Translations under genes and position numbers: made by a program
Shown here: positions 25,099-37,800 of the stretch, piece by piece
Numbering within the stretch: the stretch's first letter is position 1
How the letters are laid out: each line of letters begins with the position of its first letter
Assembly (NCBI RefSeq): GCF_028476545.1
Contig: NW_026732010.1
Span: 114,501-178,500 of the forward strand
DNA length: 64,000 nt
Reading direction: 5' to 3'
From: Physella acuta
Lineage: Eukaryota > Mollusca > Gastropoda > Physidae
The notes under the pieces: model-generated
What the model saw: only the letters and a program-made list of their open reading frames with translations
Database searches by the model: none
Told to the model about the DNA's origin: nothing

Positions 25099-25573
25099 CA
25101 GGGGTTCCCAACCTTTTTTACTCTAGACCACATTCTAAAATATCGGTAGGGTGGCGGGCACCACCTATTTTAAATCGACAAACTCCTTCCATAACTTGTC
25201 ATTTTCCCATAATTTCTTTTCTTATTTTCTTGTAGTCATAATGTATTAATAAATAATAAACAAAAAAATTTCAAAATAATAAAATTATTTGGCATTTTTT
25301 TTCAAATTGCATACACACAGAGACATATATTTACAAAACGTAAATAGTGCAGTCTGGCTCGCCGCTAGACAAGTTGGGACAAGTATCGAACATATTTAAT
25401 AAACCTAGGCAGTTAAAAAAAATTAAAAGTGTAATAAATAAATAAAAATAAATCATATTTTAAAATAATGTTTATGAAAAAAATTCTGTCTCTGTCGAAT
25501 AGTGAGAGGCGGGCACATACGAATCGTTCAGCGGGCGCCATGGCGCCCGCGGGCACAGGGTTTGGAACCCCTG
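25099..25573. mobile_element. Non-autonomous hAT MITE, 475 bp
   Basis: The termini are inverted: CAGGGGTTCCCAACC on the left and the inverse of CAGGGGTTCCAAACC on the right. A perfect 8-bp target duplication, ATCTAGAC, lies at 25091-25098 and 25574-25581. The interior is AT-rich with no transposase. The target resembles that of the larger hAT at 20853. Confidence 0.92.
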
Positions 25574-25638
25574 ATCTAGACTGACGACAGACTGACGAGG
25601 AAGTGAGTTAAATAAAAGCTTGTAAAAATACATATCTG

Positions 25639-25740
25639 CAGAGGCGGGGCGGGGGGCGCGGACCGCATCGGGTGACACTATTGTGGGGGGGGGGGGGGGG
25701 TGACAAGGTAAAAAAACCGCAAAATGTACAGAAGAAAAAT
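25639..25740. mobile_element. Fragment of the CAGAGGCG-type MITE family
   Basis: It starts CAGAGGCGGGGCGGGGGG and shares GACCGCATCGGGTGACAC and the following G-run and TGACA with the MITE at 34312-34556. The right end is missing. Confidence 0.7.
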
Positions 25741-25854
25741 GCTTTTTGTCAGTTCCATTAATGATTAATTAAAGTTAAATAGTCTTTTAAGTACAAATCG
25801 ACAATTATTTCGTGCTACCTGTAGAGAAAACATTTCTACGCCTAACTGTATTAT

Positions 25855-26263
25855 GGGGTCGTCCATAAATGACGTCACACTCGTATGGGGGGAGGGGGTC
25901 AGTACTTTTGTGAAGGTGTGTGATGAGGGGGAGGGGGGGGGGCGTTTAGATGGCGCGACGTCACACTTTTGCATTATGAAAAAGCAATGTTAGAAAACGT
26001 TATTACACGTTTTAGAAAACTGTTTTAATAAATTGTAATAGGAATTGATTAAAAACTCTATTTTGACAGAGTTCAGACACGATTCTGGAAAAATATCGAT
26101 GTTTAAAAAAAATTCAACTGCTATTTTGAGGGGGTTTTAGGCTGAGGTGTGACGTCATTTTAGTGTATGGGGGGTCTGGCTTTTTGTGACGATGTGTGAC
26201 GGAGGGGAGGGGGGGGGAGGTAAAAATCGTCAAAAAAAGCGTGACGTCATTTATGGATGACCC
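25855..26263. mobile_element. MITE with GGGTCRTCCATAAATGACGTCA termini, about 409 bp
   Basis: The left end GGGGTCGTCCATAAATGACG and the inverse right end GGGTCATCCATAAATGACG form terminal inverted repeats. TTAT lies on both sides (25851-25854 and 26264-26267), a possible 4-bp target duplication. Inside are GTGTGACGTCA motifs and G-runs arranged as subterminal inverted repeats. The superfamily is not assigned. Confidence 0.8.
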
Positions 26264-26268
26264 TTATT

Positions 26269-27020
<752 letters not shown>

Positions 27021-27145
27021 AGTGACACACACTTTTCTTTATAGTTACTTAAATAGTTGTGTATTATTATATATTTAAAGAAAATCCATTATTCTTTCCT
27101 TTTTAGTGCATTACATAAAAGCTTGTTATCAAAACGTTTTTATGC
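27021..27145. mobile_element. Solo arm of the palindromic MITE family (right-arm orientation)
   Basis: It matches the right arm of the element at 24531-24805 through CTTTTCTTTATAGTTA, CTTTTTAGTGCATTA and ACATAAAAGCTTGTTAT, with moderate divergence. The partner arm is not seen to the left. Confidence 0.75.
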
Positions 27146-27903
27146 AATATTTAAATTTTGTTTTCATGCTAGAAACGCTAATAAATATTTTATGCGTTAC
27201 TTAAGTGCAATGGAGTATTTTAAATACAACCTTCTTTTATTTTCTCCTCAAAATGTACTGTTTACTAATTATTGTTTTAATCAATATATATTTTAGAAGC
27301 CGTTCCTAAATGTTCTACATTAATGTTTGCGTTTGTTTTTTCTGTGGTTTTTTTAAATTCGTGTTTTCATTTAAGTCTGTGTTAATGGTCGCAGCTTTGT
27401 TTGCGTTTGCACTATTTTTGTGTGTATTTGCTTTTATGTTTCTATCTCCTTTCCTTGGCATAAAACTGCAATGTTTGTACCCCCCCTCCCTCCCCACCCA
27501 CAACACACAAACGGAGAGGTCTAAATGAATCAGTTCAAGTGAAAATAAGTCCCCACAAGCCGCTAGGGTGTAAGCCCATCTCAGTGAAACATTCGTGTAG
27601 TCTTATGCCAAGTGATAGGGGCGTCTGTAGCCACCAATTGAACTACTTGAATTGAATGAAATCAATGCATCAAGTTTGGCTGTAACCCTCCACGAATTAA
27701 TTCAGTGTGAGGAATATTTTTCTAGTCCTTTCATTCACGTAAAGCTGCGCCTAGATAACGACCATGAATGGGCGTCATAAAAAAGATACAAAAGCCGAAT
27801 CACTTTTCTATCAATCGATTTCCAGATCTGGCAAACGTCCTACGACTAATCCTCCAGTTTTTTTCTGACGTCACCTGCTAAATGTCGAGTGGCTCCATTT
27901 CTT

Positions 27904-27937
<34 letters not shown>

Positions 27938-28014
27938 TGGTTTTATGTGGAGAGGAGCTGGTTCCGTGCAGATTTTATGTTTGGGTTGGATTGAGTCAAG
28001 TGATCGCTGGACTC
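27146..28014. other. Region upstream of the unrecognised plus-strand gene
   Basis: 27310-27470 is T/G-rich (GTTTGCGTTTG words). 27904-27938 is a GTCA tetranucleotide run. Any 5' UTR or promoter of the plus-strand gene should lie here, but I cannot place it. Confidence 0.45.
27904..27938. repeat. (GTCA)n tetranucleotide repeat
   Basis: There are about nine GTCA copies with one interruption (GTAAG), 77 bases before the proposed start codon of the plus-strand gene. Confidence 0.95.
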
Positions 28015-28181
28015 ATGAACAAGCCAGTAATGTCGGGTGCTCCGGCCTGTCTAAATACGACTCAAGTGTCGGCTGGCACCAGGCAGGCGATGCTAGAGGG
28101 ACTAGTGGCGGTGTCACAGAGACCTGCTCGGTTAGAGGAGATTCAATCATTTCACGTTCTTCATTCTCCCAGAATACACGG
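28015..28181 (+). CDS. Unrecognised gene, exon 1 (or first exon in window)
   Basis: It codes for MNKPVMSGAPACLNT, SAGTRQAMLEGLVAVSQRP and RLEEIQSFHVLHSPRIH, then two bases. The donor is CACGG|GTAGGT. Another frame is also open across this stretch, but spliced to the second exon it meets a stop after about 36 codons, so I prefer this one. Confidence 0.6.
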
Positions 28182-31100
28182 GTAGGTCTTCTTTATCTAA
28201 GATGTAGGTTTGTATCTGTATGGGTAGGTTTTTTTTTATTCGCACGGCCCGATAATGTTTTATTCGATTACTACGGGATTTAGTAATTAAGCACGTTAAA
28301 TAAAGGCTTTGAAAAAAATGCAGAGAAACGTTTTAATATCAAGCTTCTGGTAATAATGCACTAAAAAGGAGAAAATTAAAGATTTTCTTTAAATAAATAA
28401 TAAACTACAAAAATAACTAAAATGAAAGTTGTGTCCATTTGAAAATTTAAATACTTGTGTAGGTATATAAATTTTAGCATAACTTAGGAACGATTCAATA
28501 AATTAAGTCGACTACTTTATAAACATACAGAGTCTCATCAAAATGGCCCAGTTGACGAGACATCTTGTCTGGAGTCTGTATGACGCCGACGGTTAAAAGT
28601 TTTCTCCTTTCTACACGGAAATAAATTGAAGCTGATAAGAGAAAAGATAAAATCAAATCTGTTGAAATTTAGATGAGACCAGTATAACAATCTCATTTGA
28701 ATTAAATGGCTGCTATGACGAGTAAATTAGAGTCCAGCTGGCTGCTATGACGTGTAAATTAGAGTCCAGCTGGCTGCTATGACGTGTAAATTAGAGTCCA
28801 GCTGGCTGCTATGACGTGTAAATTAGAGTCCAGCTGGCTGCTATGACGTGTAAATTAGAGTCCAGCTAGCTGCTATGACGTGTAAATTAGTCCAGCTGGC
28901 TGCTATGACGTGTAAATTAGAGTCCAGCTGGCTGCTATGACGTGTAGATTAGAGTCCAGCTGGCTGCTATGGCGTGTAAATTAGAGTCCAGCTGGCTGCT
29001 ATGACGTGTAAATTAGAGTCCAGCTGGCTGCTATGACGTGTAAATTAGAGTCCAGCTGGCTGCTATGACGTGTAGATTAGTCCAGCTGGCTGCTATGACG
29101 TGTAAATTAGTCCAGCTGGCTGCTATGACGTGTAAATTAGAGTCCAGCTGGCTGCTATGACGTGTAAATTAGAGTCCAGCTGGCTGCTATGACGTGTAGA
29201 TTAGTCCAGCTGGCTGCTATGACGTGTAAATTAGTCCAGCTGGCTGCTATGACGTGTAAATTAGAGTCCAGCTGGCTGCTATGACGTGTAAATTAGAGTC
29301 CAGCTAGCTGCTATGACGTGTAAATTAGAGTCCAGCTGGCTGCTATGACGTGTAAATTAGTCCAGCTGGCTGCTATGGCGTGTAAATTAGTCCAGCTGGC
29401 TGCTATGACGTGTAAATTAGAGTCCAGCTGGCTGCTATGACGTGTAGATTAGTCCAGCTGGCTGCTATGACGTGTAAATTAGAGTCTAGCTGGCTGCTAT
29501 GACGTGTAAATTAGAGTCCAGCTGGCTGCTATGACGTGTAAATTAGTCCAGCTGGCTGCTATGACGTGTAAATTAGAGTCCATCTGGCTGCTATGACGTG
29601 TAAATTAGAGTCCAGCTAGCTGCTATGACGTGTAAATTAGAGTCCAGCTGGCTGCTATGACGTGTAAATTAGTCCAGCTGGCTGCTATGACGTGTAAATT
29701 AGAGTCCAACTGGCTGCTATGACGTGTAAATTAGAGTCCAGCTGGCTGCTATGACGTGTAAATTAGTCCAGCTGGCTGCTATGACGTGTAGATTAGTCCA
29801 GCTGGCTGCTATGACGTGTAAATTAGAGTCCAGCTGGCTGCTATGACGTGTAAATTAGTCCAACTAGCTGCTATGACGTGTAAATTAGAGTCCAGCTGGC
29901 TGCTATGACGTGTAAATTAGAGTCCAACTGGCTGCTATGACGTGTAAATTAGAGTCCAGCTGGCTGCTATGACGTGTAAATTAGAGTCCAGCTGGCTGCT
30001 ATGACGTGTAAATTAGTCCAGCTGGCTGCTATGACGTGTAAATTAGAGTCCAGCTGGCTGCTATGACGTGTAGATTAGTCCAGCTGGCTGCTATGATGTG
30101 TAAATTAGTCCAGCTGGCTGCTATGACGTGTAAATTAGAGTCCAGCTGGCTGCTATGACGTGTAAATTAGAGTCCAGCTGGCTGCTATGACGTGTAAATT
30201 AGTCCAACTAGCTGCTATGACGTGTAAATTAGTCCAACTAGCTGCTATGACGTGTAAATTAGAGTCCAGCTGGCTGCTATGACGTGTAAATTAGAGTCCA
30301 ACTGGCTGCTATGACGTGTAAATTAGAGTCCAGCTGGCTGCTATGACGTGTAAATTAGAGTCCAGCTGGCTGCTATGACGTGTAAATTAGTCCAGCTGGC
30401 TGCTATGACGTGTAAATTAGAGTCCAGCTGGCTGCTATGACGTGTAGATTAGTCCAGCTGGCTGCTATGACGTGTAAATTAGTCCAGCTGGCTGCTATGA
30501 CGTGTAAATTAGTCCAGCTGGCTGCTATGACGTGTAAATTAGAGTCCAGCTGGCTGCTATGACGTGTAAATTAGAGTCCAGCTGGCTGCTATGACGTGTA
30601 AATTAGAGTCCAGCTGGCTGCTATGACGTGTAAATTAGTCCAACTAGCTGCTATGACGTGTAAATTAGAGTCCAGCTGGCTGCTATGACGTGTAAATTAG
30701 TCCAACTAGCTGCTATGACGTGTAAATTAGAGTCCAGCTGGCTGCTATGACGTGTAAATTAGTCCAGCTGGCTGCTATGACGTGTAAATTAGTCCAGCTA
30801 GCTGCTATGACGTGTAAATTAGAGTCCAGCTGGCTGCTATGACGTGTAGATTAGTCCAGCTGGCTGCTATGACGTGTAAATTAGTCCAGCTGGCTGCTAT
30901 GACGTGTAAATTAGTCCAGCTGGCTGCTATGACGTGTAAATTAGAGTCCAACTGGCTACTATGACGTGTAAATTAGAGTCCAGCTGGCTGCTATGACGTG
31001 TAAATTAGAGTCCAGCTGGCTGCTATGACGTGTAAATTAGTCCAACTGGCTGCTATGACGTGTAAATTCTGCTATGACGTGTAAATTAGAGTCCAGCTGG

Positions 31101-33521
31101 CTGCTATGACGTGTAAATTAGAGTCCAACTGGCTGCTATGACGTGTAAATTATGCTATGACGTGTAAATTAGAGTCCAGCTGGCTGCTATGACGTGTAAA
31201 TTAGAGTCCAGCTGGCTGCTATGACGTGTAAATTATGCTATGACGTGTAAATTAGAGTCCAACTGGCTGCTATGACGTGTAAATTAGAGTCCAACTGGCT
31301 GCTATGACGTGTAAATTAGAGTCCAACTGGCTGCTATGACGTGTAAATTAGAGTCCAGCTGGCTGCTATGACGTGTAGATTAGTCCAGCTGGCTGCTATG
31401 ACGTGTAAATTAGTCCAGCTGGCTGCTATGACGTGTAAATTAGTCCAGCTGGCTGCTATGACGTGTAAATTAGAGTCCAGCTGGCTGCTATGACGTGTAA
31501 ATTAGAGTCCAGCTGGCTGCTATGACGTGTAAATTAGAGTCCAGCTGGCTGCTATGACGTGTAAATTAGTCCAACTAGCTGCTATGACGTGTAAATTAGA
31601 GTCCAGCTGGCTGCTATGACGTGTAAATTAGTCCAACTAGCTGCTATGACGTGTAAATTAGAGTCCAGCTGGCTGCTATGACGTGTAAATTAGTCCAGCT
31701 GGCTGCTATGACGTGTAAATTAGTCCAGCTAGCTGCTATGACGTGTAAATTAGAGTCCAGCTGGCTGCTATGACGTGTAGATTAGTCCAGCTGGCTGCTA
31801 TGACGTGTAAATTAGTCCAGCTGGCTGCTATGACGTGTAAATTAGTCCAGCTGGCTGCTATGACGTGTAAATTAGAGTCCAACTGGCTACTATGACGTGT
31901 AAATTAGAGTCCAGCTGGCTGCTATGACGTGTAAATTAGAGTCCAGCTGGCTGCTATGACGTGTAAATTAGTCCAACTGGCTGCTATGACGTGTAAATTC
32001 TGCTATGACGTGTAAATTAGAGTCCAGCTGGCTGCTATGACGTGTAAATTAGAGTCCAACTGGCTGCTATGACGTGTAAATTATGCTATGACGTGTAAAT
32101 TAGAGTCCAGCTGGCTGCTATGACGTGTAAATTAGAGTCCAGCTGGCTGCTATGACGTGTAAATTATGCTATGACGTGTAAATTAGAGTCCAACTGGCTG
32201 CTATGACGTGTAAATTAGAGTCCAACTGGCTACTATGACGTGTAAATTAGAGTCCAGCTGGCTGCTATGACGTGTAAATTAGAGTCCAGCTGGCTGCTAT
32301 GACGTGTAAATTAGTCCAACTGGCTGCTATGACGTGTAAATTCTGCTATGACGTGTAAATTAGAGTCCAGCTGGCTGCTATGACGTGTAAATTAGAGTCC
32401 AACTGGCTGCTATGACGTGTAAATTATGCTATGACGTGTAAATTAGAGTCCAGCTGGCTGCTATGACGTGTAAATTAGAGTCCAGCTGGCTGCTATGACG
32501 TGTAAATTATGCTATGACGTGTAAATTAGAGTCCAACTGGCTGCTATGACGTGTAAATTAGAGTCCAACTGGCTGCTATGACGTGTAAATTAGAGTCCAG
32601 CTGGCTGCTATGACGTGTAAATTAGAGTCCAGCTAGCTGCTATGACGTGTAAATTAGAGTCCAGCTGGCTGCTATGACGTGTAAATTAGAGTCCAGCTGG
32701 CTGCTATGACGTGTAAATTAGAGTCCAGCTGGCTGCTATGACGTGTAAATTAGAGTCCAGCTGGCTGCTATGACGTGTAAATTAGAGTCCAGTTGGCTGC
32801 TATGACGTGTAAATTAGAGTCCAGTTGGCTGCTATGACGTGTAAATTAGAGTCCAGTTGGCTGCTATGACGTGTAAATTAGAGTCCAACTGGCTGCTATG
32901 ACGTGTAAATTAGTCCAGCTGGCTGCTATGACGCGTTACTCTTCTCTGGTCCACAGAAGTGCCGCTCTACTGCTGCAGTACGACCACGTGTGCCGCAGAC
33001 AGAACCAGTACCTGCACGAGCTCAAAGAACTGAGACAGCAGTTCTTGGACTGTTCTCCAGTGGACAAGCACGGACCACGTGACAAGAGACAGCACCCGAA
33101 AGATTGGATCTGGCGACCTGTCGGGCTGGCAGATACTGACACAGATACTAAGTTTCCCCATAGGGCTTGCATTCTCCATCCCAGAATTCCCAGTACCGGA
33201 AGCAGACATTGTGTTCAGCCACGCCCACAATTAAGTGTCGCCAAGGTTAGTAAAGCTGGCTCGACAAGTCAACCAATCAAAAGTCAGCCAATCAAAAGTC
33301 AGCCAATCAAAAGTCAGTCAACCGAAGACTTGCCAATCAAAACAATTGCTTGCTCTTCCAATGACGGCGTAAAGTGCAGCCAACCGATCAAGGTGCCCAC
33401 AATAGACCTTGATCGCAATCAGACGGATTATGAGCCAATTGAATTCATCGCTAAACGTCATAATTTAAACCTGAACAAATATCTCCAGCAAGAAACAACA
33501 GAAAATAATGTTATGATATAA
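28015..33521 (+). CDS. Unrecognised two-exon gene, 243-residue predicted protein
   Basis: Exon 28015-28181 ends with two bases (GG) at donor GTAGGT. Exon 32957-33521 starts after acceptor TCTCTGGTCCACAG with one base (A), making GGA, and runs in frame to TAA at 33519-33521. The protein has a helical-looking first part (GTRQAMLEGLVAV, ARLEEIQSFHVLHS), then QYDHVCRRQNQYLHELKELR as a likely coiled coil, a basic linker ending KDWIWRPVGL, four SQPIK-type repeats and a C-terminal FIAKRHNLNLNKYL. No signal peptide or membrane segment is seen. I do not recognise the family. Upstream exons are possible, so the start at 28015 is the first ATG in the supported frame, not proven. The intron is almost entirely a 32-bp minisatellite. 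Confidence 0.65.
28308..28436. mobile_element. Solo arm of the palindromic MITE family (left-arm orientation)
   Basis: It shares AACGTTTTAATA, AAGCTTCT, AATGCACTAAAAAG and AGAAAATTAAAGA-type words with the left arm at 24531. It lies in the intron of the plus-strand gene, 127 bases after the donor. Confidence 0.7.
28703..32935. repeat. Minisatellite, 32-bp unit with 30- and 19-bp variants, about 135 copies
   Basis: The unit contains CTGGCTGCTATGACGTGTAA and ATTAGAGTCCAG. Common variants lack GA (ATTAGTCCAG) or read CAACTAGCTG. A short form, TGCTATGACGTGTAAATTA, appears only in the right half. The array fills the intron of the plus-strand gene and ends about 20 bases before its acceptor. Confidence 0.97.
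32957..33521 (+). CDS. Unrecognised gene, terminal exon
   Basis: The acceptor has a strong pyrimidine tract (TTACTCTTCTCTGGTCCACAG lies at 32936-32956). One base completes the split glycine codon, then 187 codons and TAA. Codon use is normal and varied, unlike the arrays on either side, which supports real coding. A poly-A signal candidate, AATAAA, lies near 33845. Confidence 0.72.
33267..33322 (+). repeat. Short in-frame repeat inside the terminal exon
   Basis: A 15-bp unit, AAGTCAGCCAATCAA, is repeated about three and a half times, coding for SQPIK. Because 15 is a multiple of three, copy-number change would keep the reading frame. Confidence 0.9.
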
Positions 33522-33538
33522 TAGTATCTAAGGTGAAG

Positions 33539-33725
33539 CAGTGGCGTAGGCAGGGGGGGTTAGGGGGGGGGTCATAACCCCCCCCCCCATAGACCCCTCG
33601 GTATATATATAAAAAGTATGAAGGGGTGCAAATCGAAAGTTTGAGGGGGGGGGTGCAAATCGACAGTTTGTCCCCGGGTAAAAATTGGACCCCCCCCCCT
33701 TGAGACGATCCTGGCTACGCCACTG
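33539..33725. mobile_element. Small MITE with CAGTGGCGTAG termini, 187 bp
   Basis: The left end CAGTGGCGTAGGCAGGG and the inverse right end CAGTGGCGTAGCCAGG are inverted repeats. The interior has G- and C-runs and GTGCAAATCGA words. No convincing target duplication is seen. It starts 17 bases after the stop codon of the plus-strand gene, so it may form part of its 3' UTR. Confidence 0.75.
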
Positions 33726-33857
33726 AGCAGTGCTTTCATTTCACGATGGAGTACGAGTTTAGGAAAAGAATATCGTACTACTCAGCCAAACAAGATCTTA
33801 TCATAAATACAGCGAGTGATCTCCCCTAAACTATCAAAATTTAAAATAAAGGGTGTA

Positions 33858-34018
33858 TCGGGCTGTAGAAATGGTTTTACAAGCTTTAATGTAACTTGCC
33901 ACCTGGTCTATACTTATCGGGCTAATGGTTTTACAAGCTTTAATGTAACTTGCCACCTGGTCTATACTTATCGGCTAATGGTTTTACAAGCTTTAATGTA
34001 ACTTGCCACCTGGTCTGT
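33858..34018. repeat. Short tandem repeat, about 54-bp unit, 3 copies
   Basis: Units share AATGGTTTTACAAGCTTTAA, TGTAACTTGCCACCTGGTCT and ATACTTATCGGGC. The last copy ends GTCTGTATTTTT. Confidence 0.9.
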
Positions 34019-34070
34019 ATTTTTTACTCTTGTCTTATGGGACCGATCGCTTTCAAACTTGGCACGTAGG

Positions 34071-34259
34071 CAGTAGCGTAGCGAGGGGGGGGGGGGAAGA
34101 CATATGTCCCCGGGCGCCGACCTTAGGGGGCACCAAAATGGGTTGGAAAAATAAATTGAAAGGTTGAGGGGGTGCAAATCGAAAGTTTGAGGGGGGGGGG
34201 GGGTGCAAATCGAAAAGTAAGTTTGTCCCCAGACGCTGGGAAGGGTCGCTACTCCTCTG
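34071..34259. mobile_element. Small hAT-like MITE, 189 bp
   Basis: The left end is CAGTAGCGTAGCGAGG and the inverse right end CAGAGGAGTAGCGACC. Flanks CACGTAGG and CACGTGGG match at seven of eight bases, fitting an 8-bp hAT target duplication. The interior contains GTGCAAATCGAAAGTTTG, as in the element at 33539. Confidence 0.75.
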
Positions 34260-34311
34260 CACGTGGGTCAAGACAATGGGACAGCTAATTTCGCTAATTG
34301 TATGCAATGAT

Positions 34312-34556
34312 CAGAGGCGTAGCGGGGGGAAAGGTGTTGACCGCATCGGGTGACACCATTTAGGGGGGTGACACCAAGGCAAAAAATAGCAAAATATATC
34401 GAGAAAAAATTGAGGGGGGGGGGGGTGGTGCAAATCGAAAACTTGAGGGGGGGGGGGGTGGAAATCGAAAATTGGAAAGTTTGTCGCTACACCTCTGGGG
34501 GGTGACACCATTAAGTGCCGCACCGGGTGGTGACACCCGACCTCGCTACGCCACTG
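34312..34556. mobile_element. Small hAT-like MITE, 245 bp
   Basis: The left end is CAGAGGCGTAGCGGGG and the inverse right end CAGTGGCGTAGCGAGG. A perfect 8-bp target duplication, GCAATGAT, lies at 34304-34311 and 34557-34564. This places the CAGTGGCGTAG family with hAT-type transposition. Confidence 0.88.
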
Positions 34557-34882
34557 GCAATGATTAGTAAGTTTCCTATATAAAGCAATAATTTTATCGC
34601 CCAATTATTAAACGCATATTATTCGCGTTTAATTAATGAGAAATTATCTTCAATCAACCCAGTGATCGATAGTATTTAATCTTAGTATCTCCCCTTTTAT
34701 TATTAAAATAGTATTTTTTATATTAAACTTTTATGACAAGTATAATGTCTAATGAGATAATCTTGCATTGTCATCAAAGACTAATGTTTATGGAAATTAA
34801 AAATTTAATACAATGGGATCTTAACTCATGTTTGATGGTCGCATGCATCAACTCGAGCTTTCCTAGAGTCTGATGAAACCTG
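34557..34882. other. AT-rich intergenic spacer, nothing recognised
   Basis: This is AT-rich unique sequence between the MITE cluster and the large array. Confidence 0.5.
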
Positions 34883-37800
34883 CCATACCAGGTACAATAA
34901 TACAGTGGCCATCCAAATACCAGGTACATGCTATACAGTGGCCATCCAAATACCAGGTACATGCTATACAGTGGCCATCCAAATACCAGGTACATGCTAT
35001 ACAGTTGCCATCCAAATACCAGGTACATGCTATACAGTGGCCATCCAAATACCAGGTACATGCTATACAGTGGCCATCCAAATACCAGGTACATGCTATA
35101 CAGTTGCCATCCAAATACCAGGTACATGCCATACAGTGGCCATCCAAATACCAGGTACATGCCATACAGTGGCCATCCAAATACCAGCCATACAGTGGCC
35201 ATCCAAATACCAAGTACATGCCATACAGTGGCCATCCAAATACCAGGTACATGCTATACAGTGGCCATCCAAATACCAGGTACAAGCCATACAGTGGCCA
35301 TCCAAATACCAGGTACATGCTATACAGTGGCCATCCAAATACCAGGTACAAGCCATACAGTGGCCATCCAAATACCAGGTACATGCTATACAGTGGCCAT
35401 CCAACTACCAGGTACAAGCCATACAGTGGCCATCCAAATACCAGGTACATGCCATACAGTGGCCATCCAAATACCAGCCATACAGTGGCCATCCAAATAC
35501 CAGGTACAAGCCATACAGTGGCCGCCCAAATACCAGGTACATGCTATACAGTGGCCATCCAAATACCAGGTACATGCTATACAGTGGCCATCCAAATACC
35601 AGGTACATGCTATACAGTGGCCATCCAAATACCAGGTACATGCCATACAGTGGCCATCCAAATACCAGGTACATGCCATACAGTGGCCATCCAAATACCA
35701 GCCATACAGTGGCCATCCAAATACCAGGTACAAGCCATACAGTAGCCATCCAAATACCAGGTACATGCCATACAGTGGCCATCCAAATACCAGGTACATG
35801 CCATACAGTGGCCATCAAAATACCAGGTACAAGCTATACAGTGGCCATCCAAATACCAGGTACAAGCCATACAGTGGCCATCCAAATACCAGCCATACAG
35901 TGGCCATCCAAATACCAGGTACATGCCATACAGTGGCCGCCCAAATACCAGGTACATGCCATACAGTGGCCATCCAAATACCAGGTACATGCCATACAGT
36001 GGCCATCCAAATACCAGCCATACAGTGGCCACCCAAATACCAGGTACATGCCATACAGTGGCCATCCAAATACCAGCCATACAGTGGCCATCAAAATACC
36101 AGGTACAAGCCATACAGTGGCCATCCAAATACCAGCCATACAGTGGCCATCCAAATACCAGGTACATGCCATACAGTGGCCATCCAAATACCAGGTACAT
36201 GCCATACAGTGGCCGCCCAAATACCAGGTACATGCCATACAGTGGCCATCAAAATACCAGGTACATGCCATACAGTGGCCATCGAAATACCAGGTACAAG
36301 CCATACAGTAGCCATCCAAATACCTGGTATATGCCATACAGTGGCCATCCAAATAGCAGGTACATGCCATACAGTGGCCATCCAAATACCAGGTACATGC
36401 CATACAGTGGCCATCCAAATACCAGGTACAAGCTATACAGTTGCCATCCAAATACCAGGTACATGCTATACAGTGGCCATCCAAATACCGGGTACAAGCC
36501 ATACAGTGGCCATCCAAATACCAGCTATACAGTGGCCATCCAAATACCAGGTACATGCTATACAGTGGCCATCCAAATACCAGGTACTTGCCATACAGTA
36601 TACAGTGGCCATCCAAATACCAGGTACTTGCCATACAGTATACAGTGGCCATCCAAATACCAGGTACATGCCATACAGTGGCCATCCAAATACCAGGAAC
36701 AAGCTATACAGTTGCCATCCAAATACCAGGTACATGCTATACAGTGGCCATCCAAATACCAGGTACAAGCCATACAGTGGCCATCCAAATACCAGCTATA
36801 CAGTGGCCATCCAAATACCAGGTACATGCTATACAGTGGCCATCCAAATACCAGGTACTTGCCATACAGTATACAGTGGCCATCCAAATACCAGGTACTT
36901 GCCATACAGTATACAGTGGCCAACCAAATACCAGGTACATGCCATATAGTGGCCATCCAAATACCAGGTACATGCTATACAGTGGCCATCCAAATACCAG
37001 GTACAAGCCATACAGTGGCCATCCAAATACCAGCTATACAGTGGCCATCCAAATAGCAGGTACGCGATATACAGTGGCCATCCAAATACCAGGTACTTGC
37101 CATACAGTATACAGTGGCCATCCAAAAACCAGGTACTTGCCATACAGAATACAGTGGCCATCCAAATACCAGGTACATGCCATACAGTGGCCATTCAAAT
37201 ACCAGGTACAAGCCATACAGTGGCCATCCAAATACCAGCCATACAGTGGCCATCCAAATACCAGGTACAAGTCATACAGTGGCCATCCAAATACCAGGTA
37301 CAAGCCATACAGTGGCCATCCAAATACCAGGTGCAAGCCATACAGTGGCCATCCAAATACCAGCCATACAGTGGCCATCCAAATATCAGGTACAAGCCAT
37401 ACAGTGGCCATCCAAATACCAGGTACATGCCATACAGTGGCCATCCAAATACCAGGTACTTGCCATACAGTAGCCATCCAAATACCAGGTACATGCCATA
37501 CAGTGGCCATCCAAATACCAGGTACATGCCATACAGTGGCCATCCAAATACCAGGTACATGCCATACAGTGGCCATCCAAATACCAGGTACATGCCATAC
37601 AGTGGCCATCCAAATACCAGCCATACAATGGCCATCCAAATACCAGGTACATGCCATACAGTGGCCATCCAAATACCAGCCATACAGTGGCCATCCAAAC
37701 ACCAGGTACATGACATACAGTGGCCATCCAAATACCAGGTACATGCCATACAGTGGCCATCCAAATACCAGGTACATGACATACAGTGGCCATCCAAATA

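Noticed and set aside
27021-28436. One larger transposon with ends at 27021 and 28436
   Set aside because: The two arms point inward relative to the intact MITE's arm order, so they are not the outer ends of a single element.
34071-34259. A viral or LTR element
   Set aside because: It is short, with hAT-like inverted ends and a near-perfect 8-bp target duplication. No LTR, capsid or reverse-transcriptase sequence was seen anywhere in the window.
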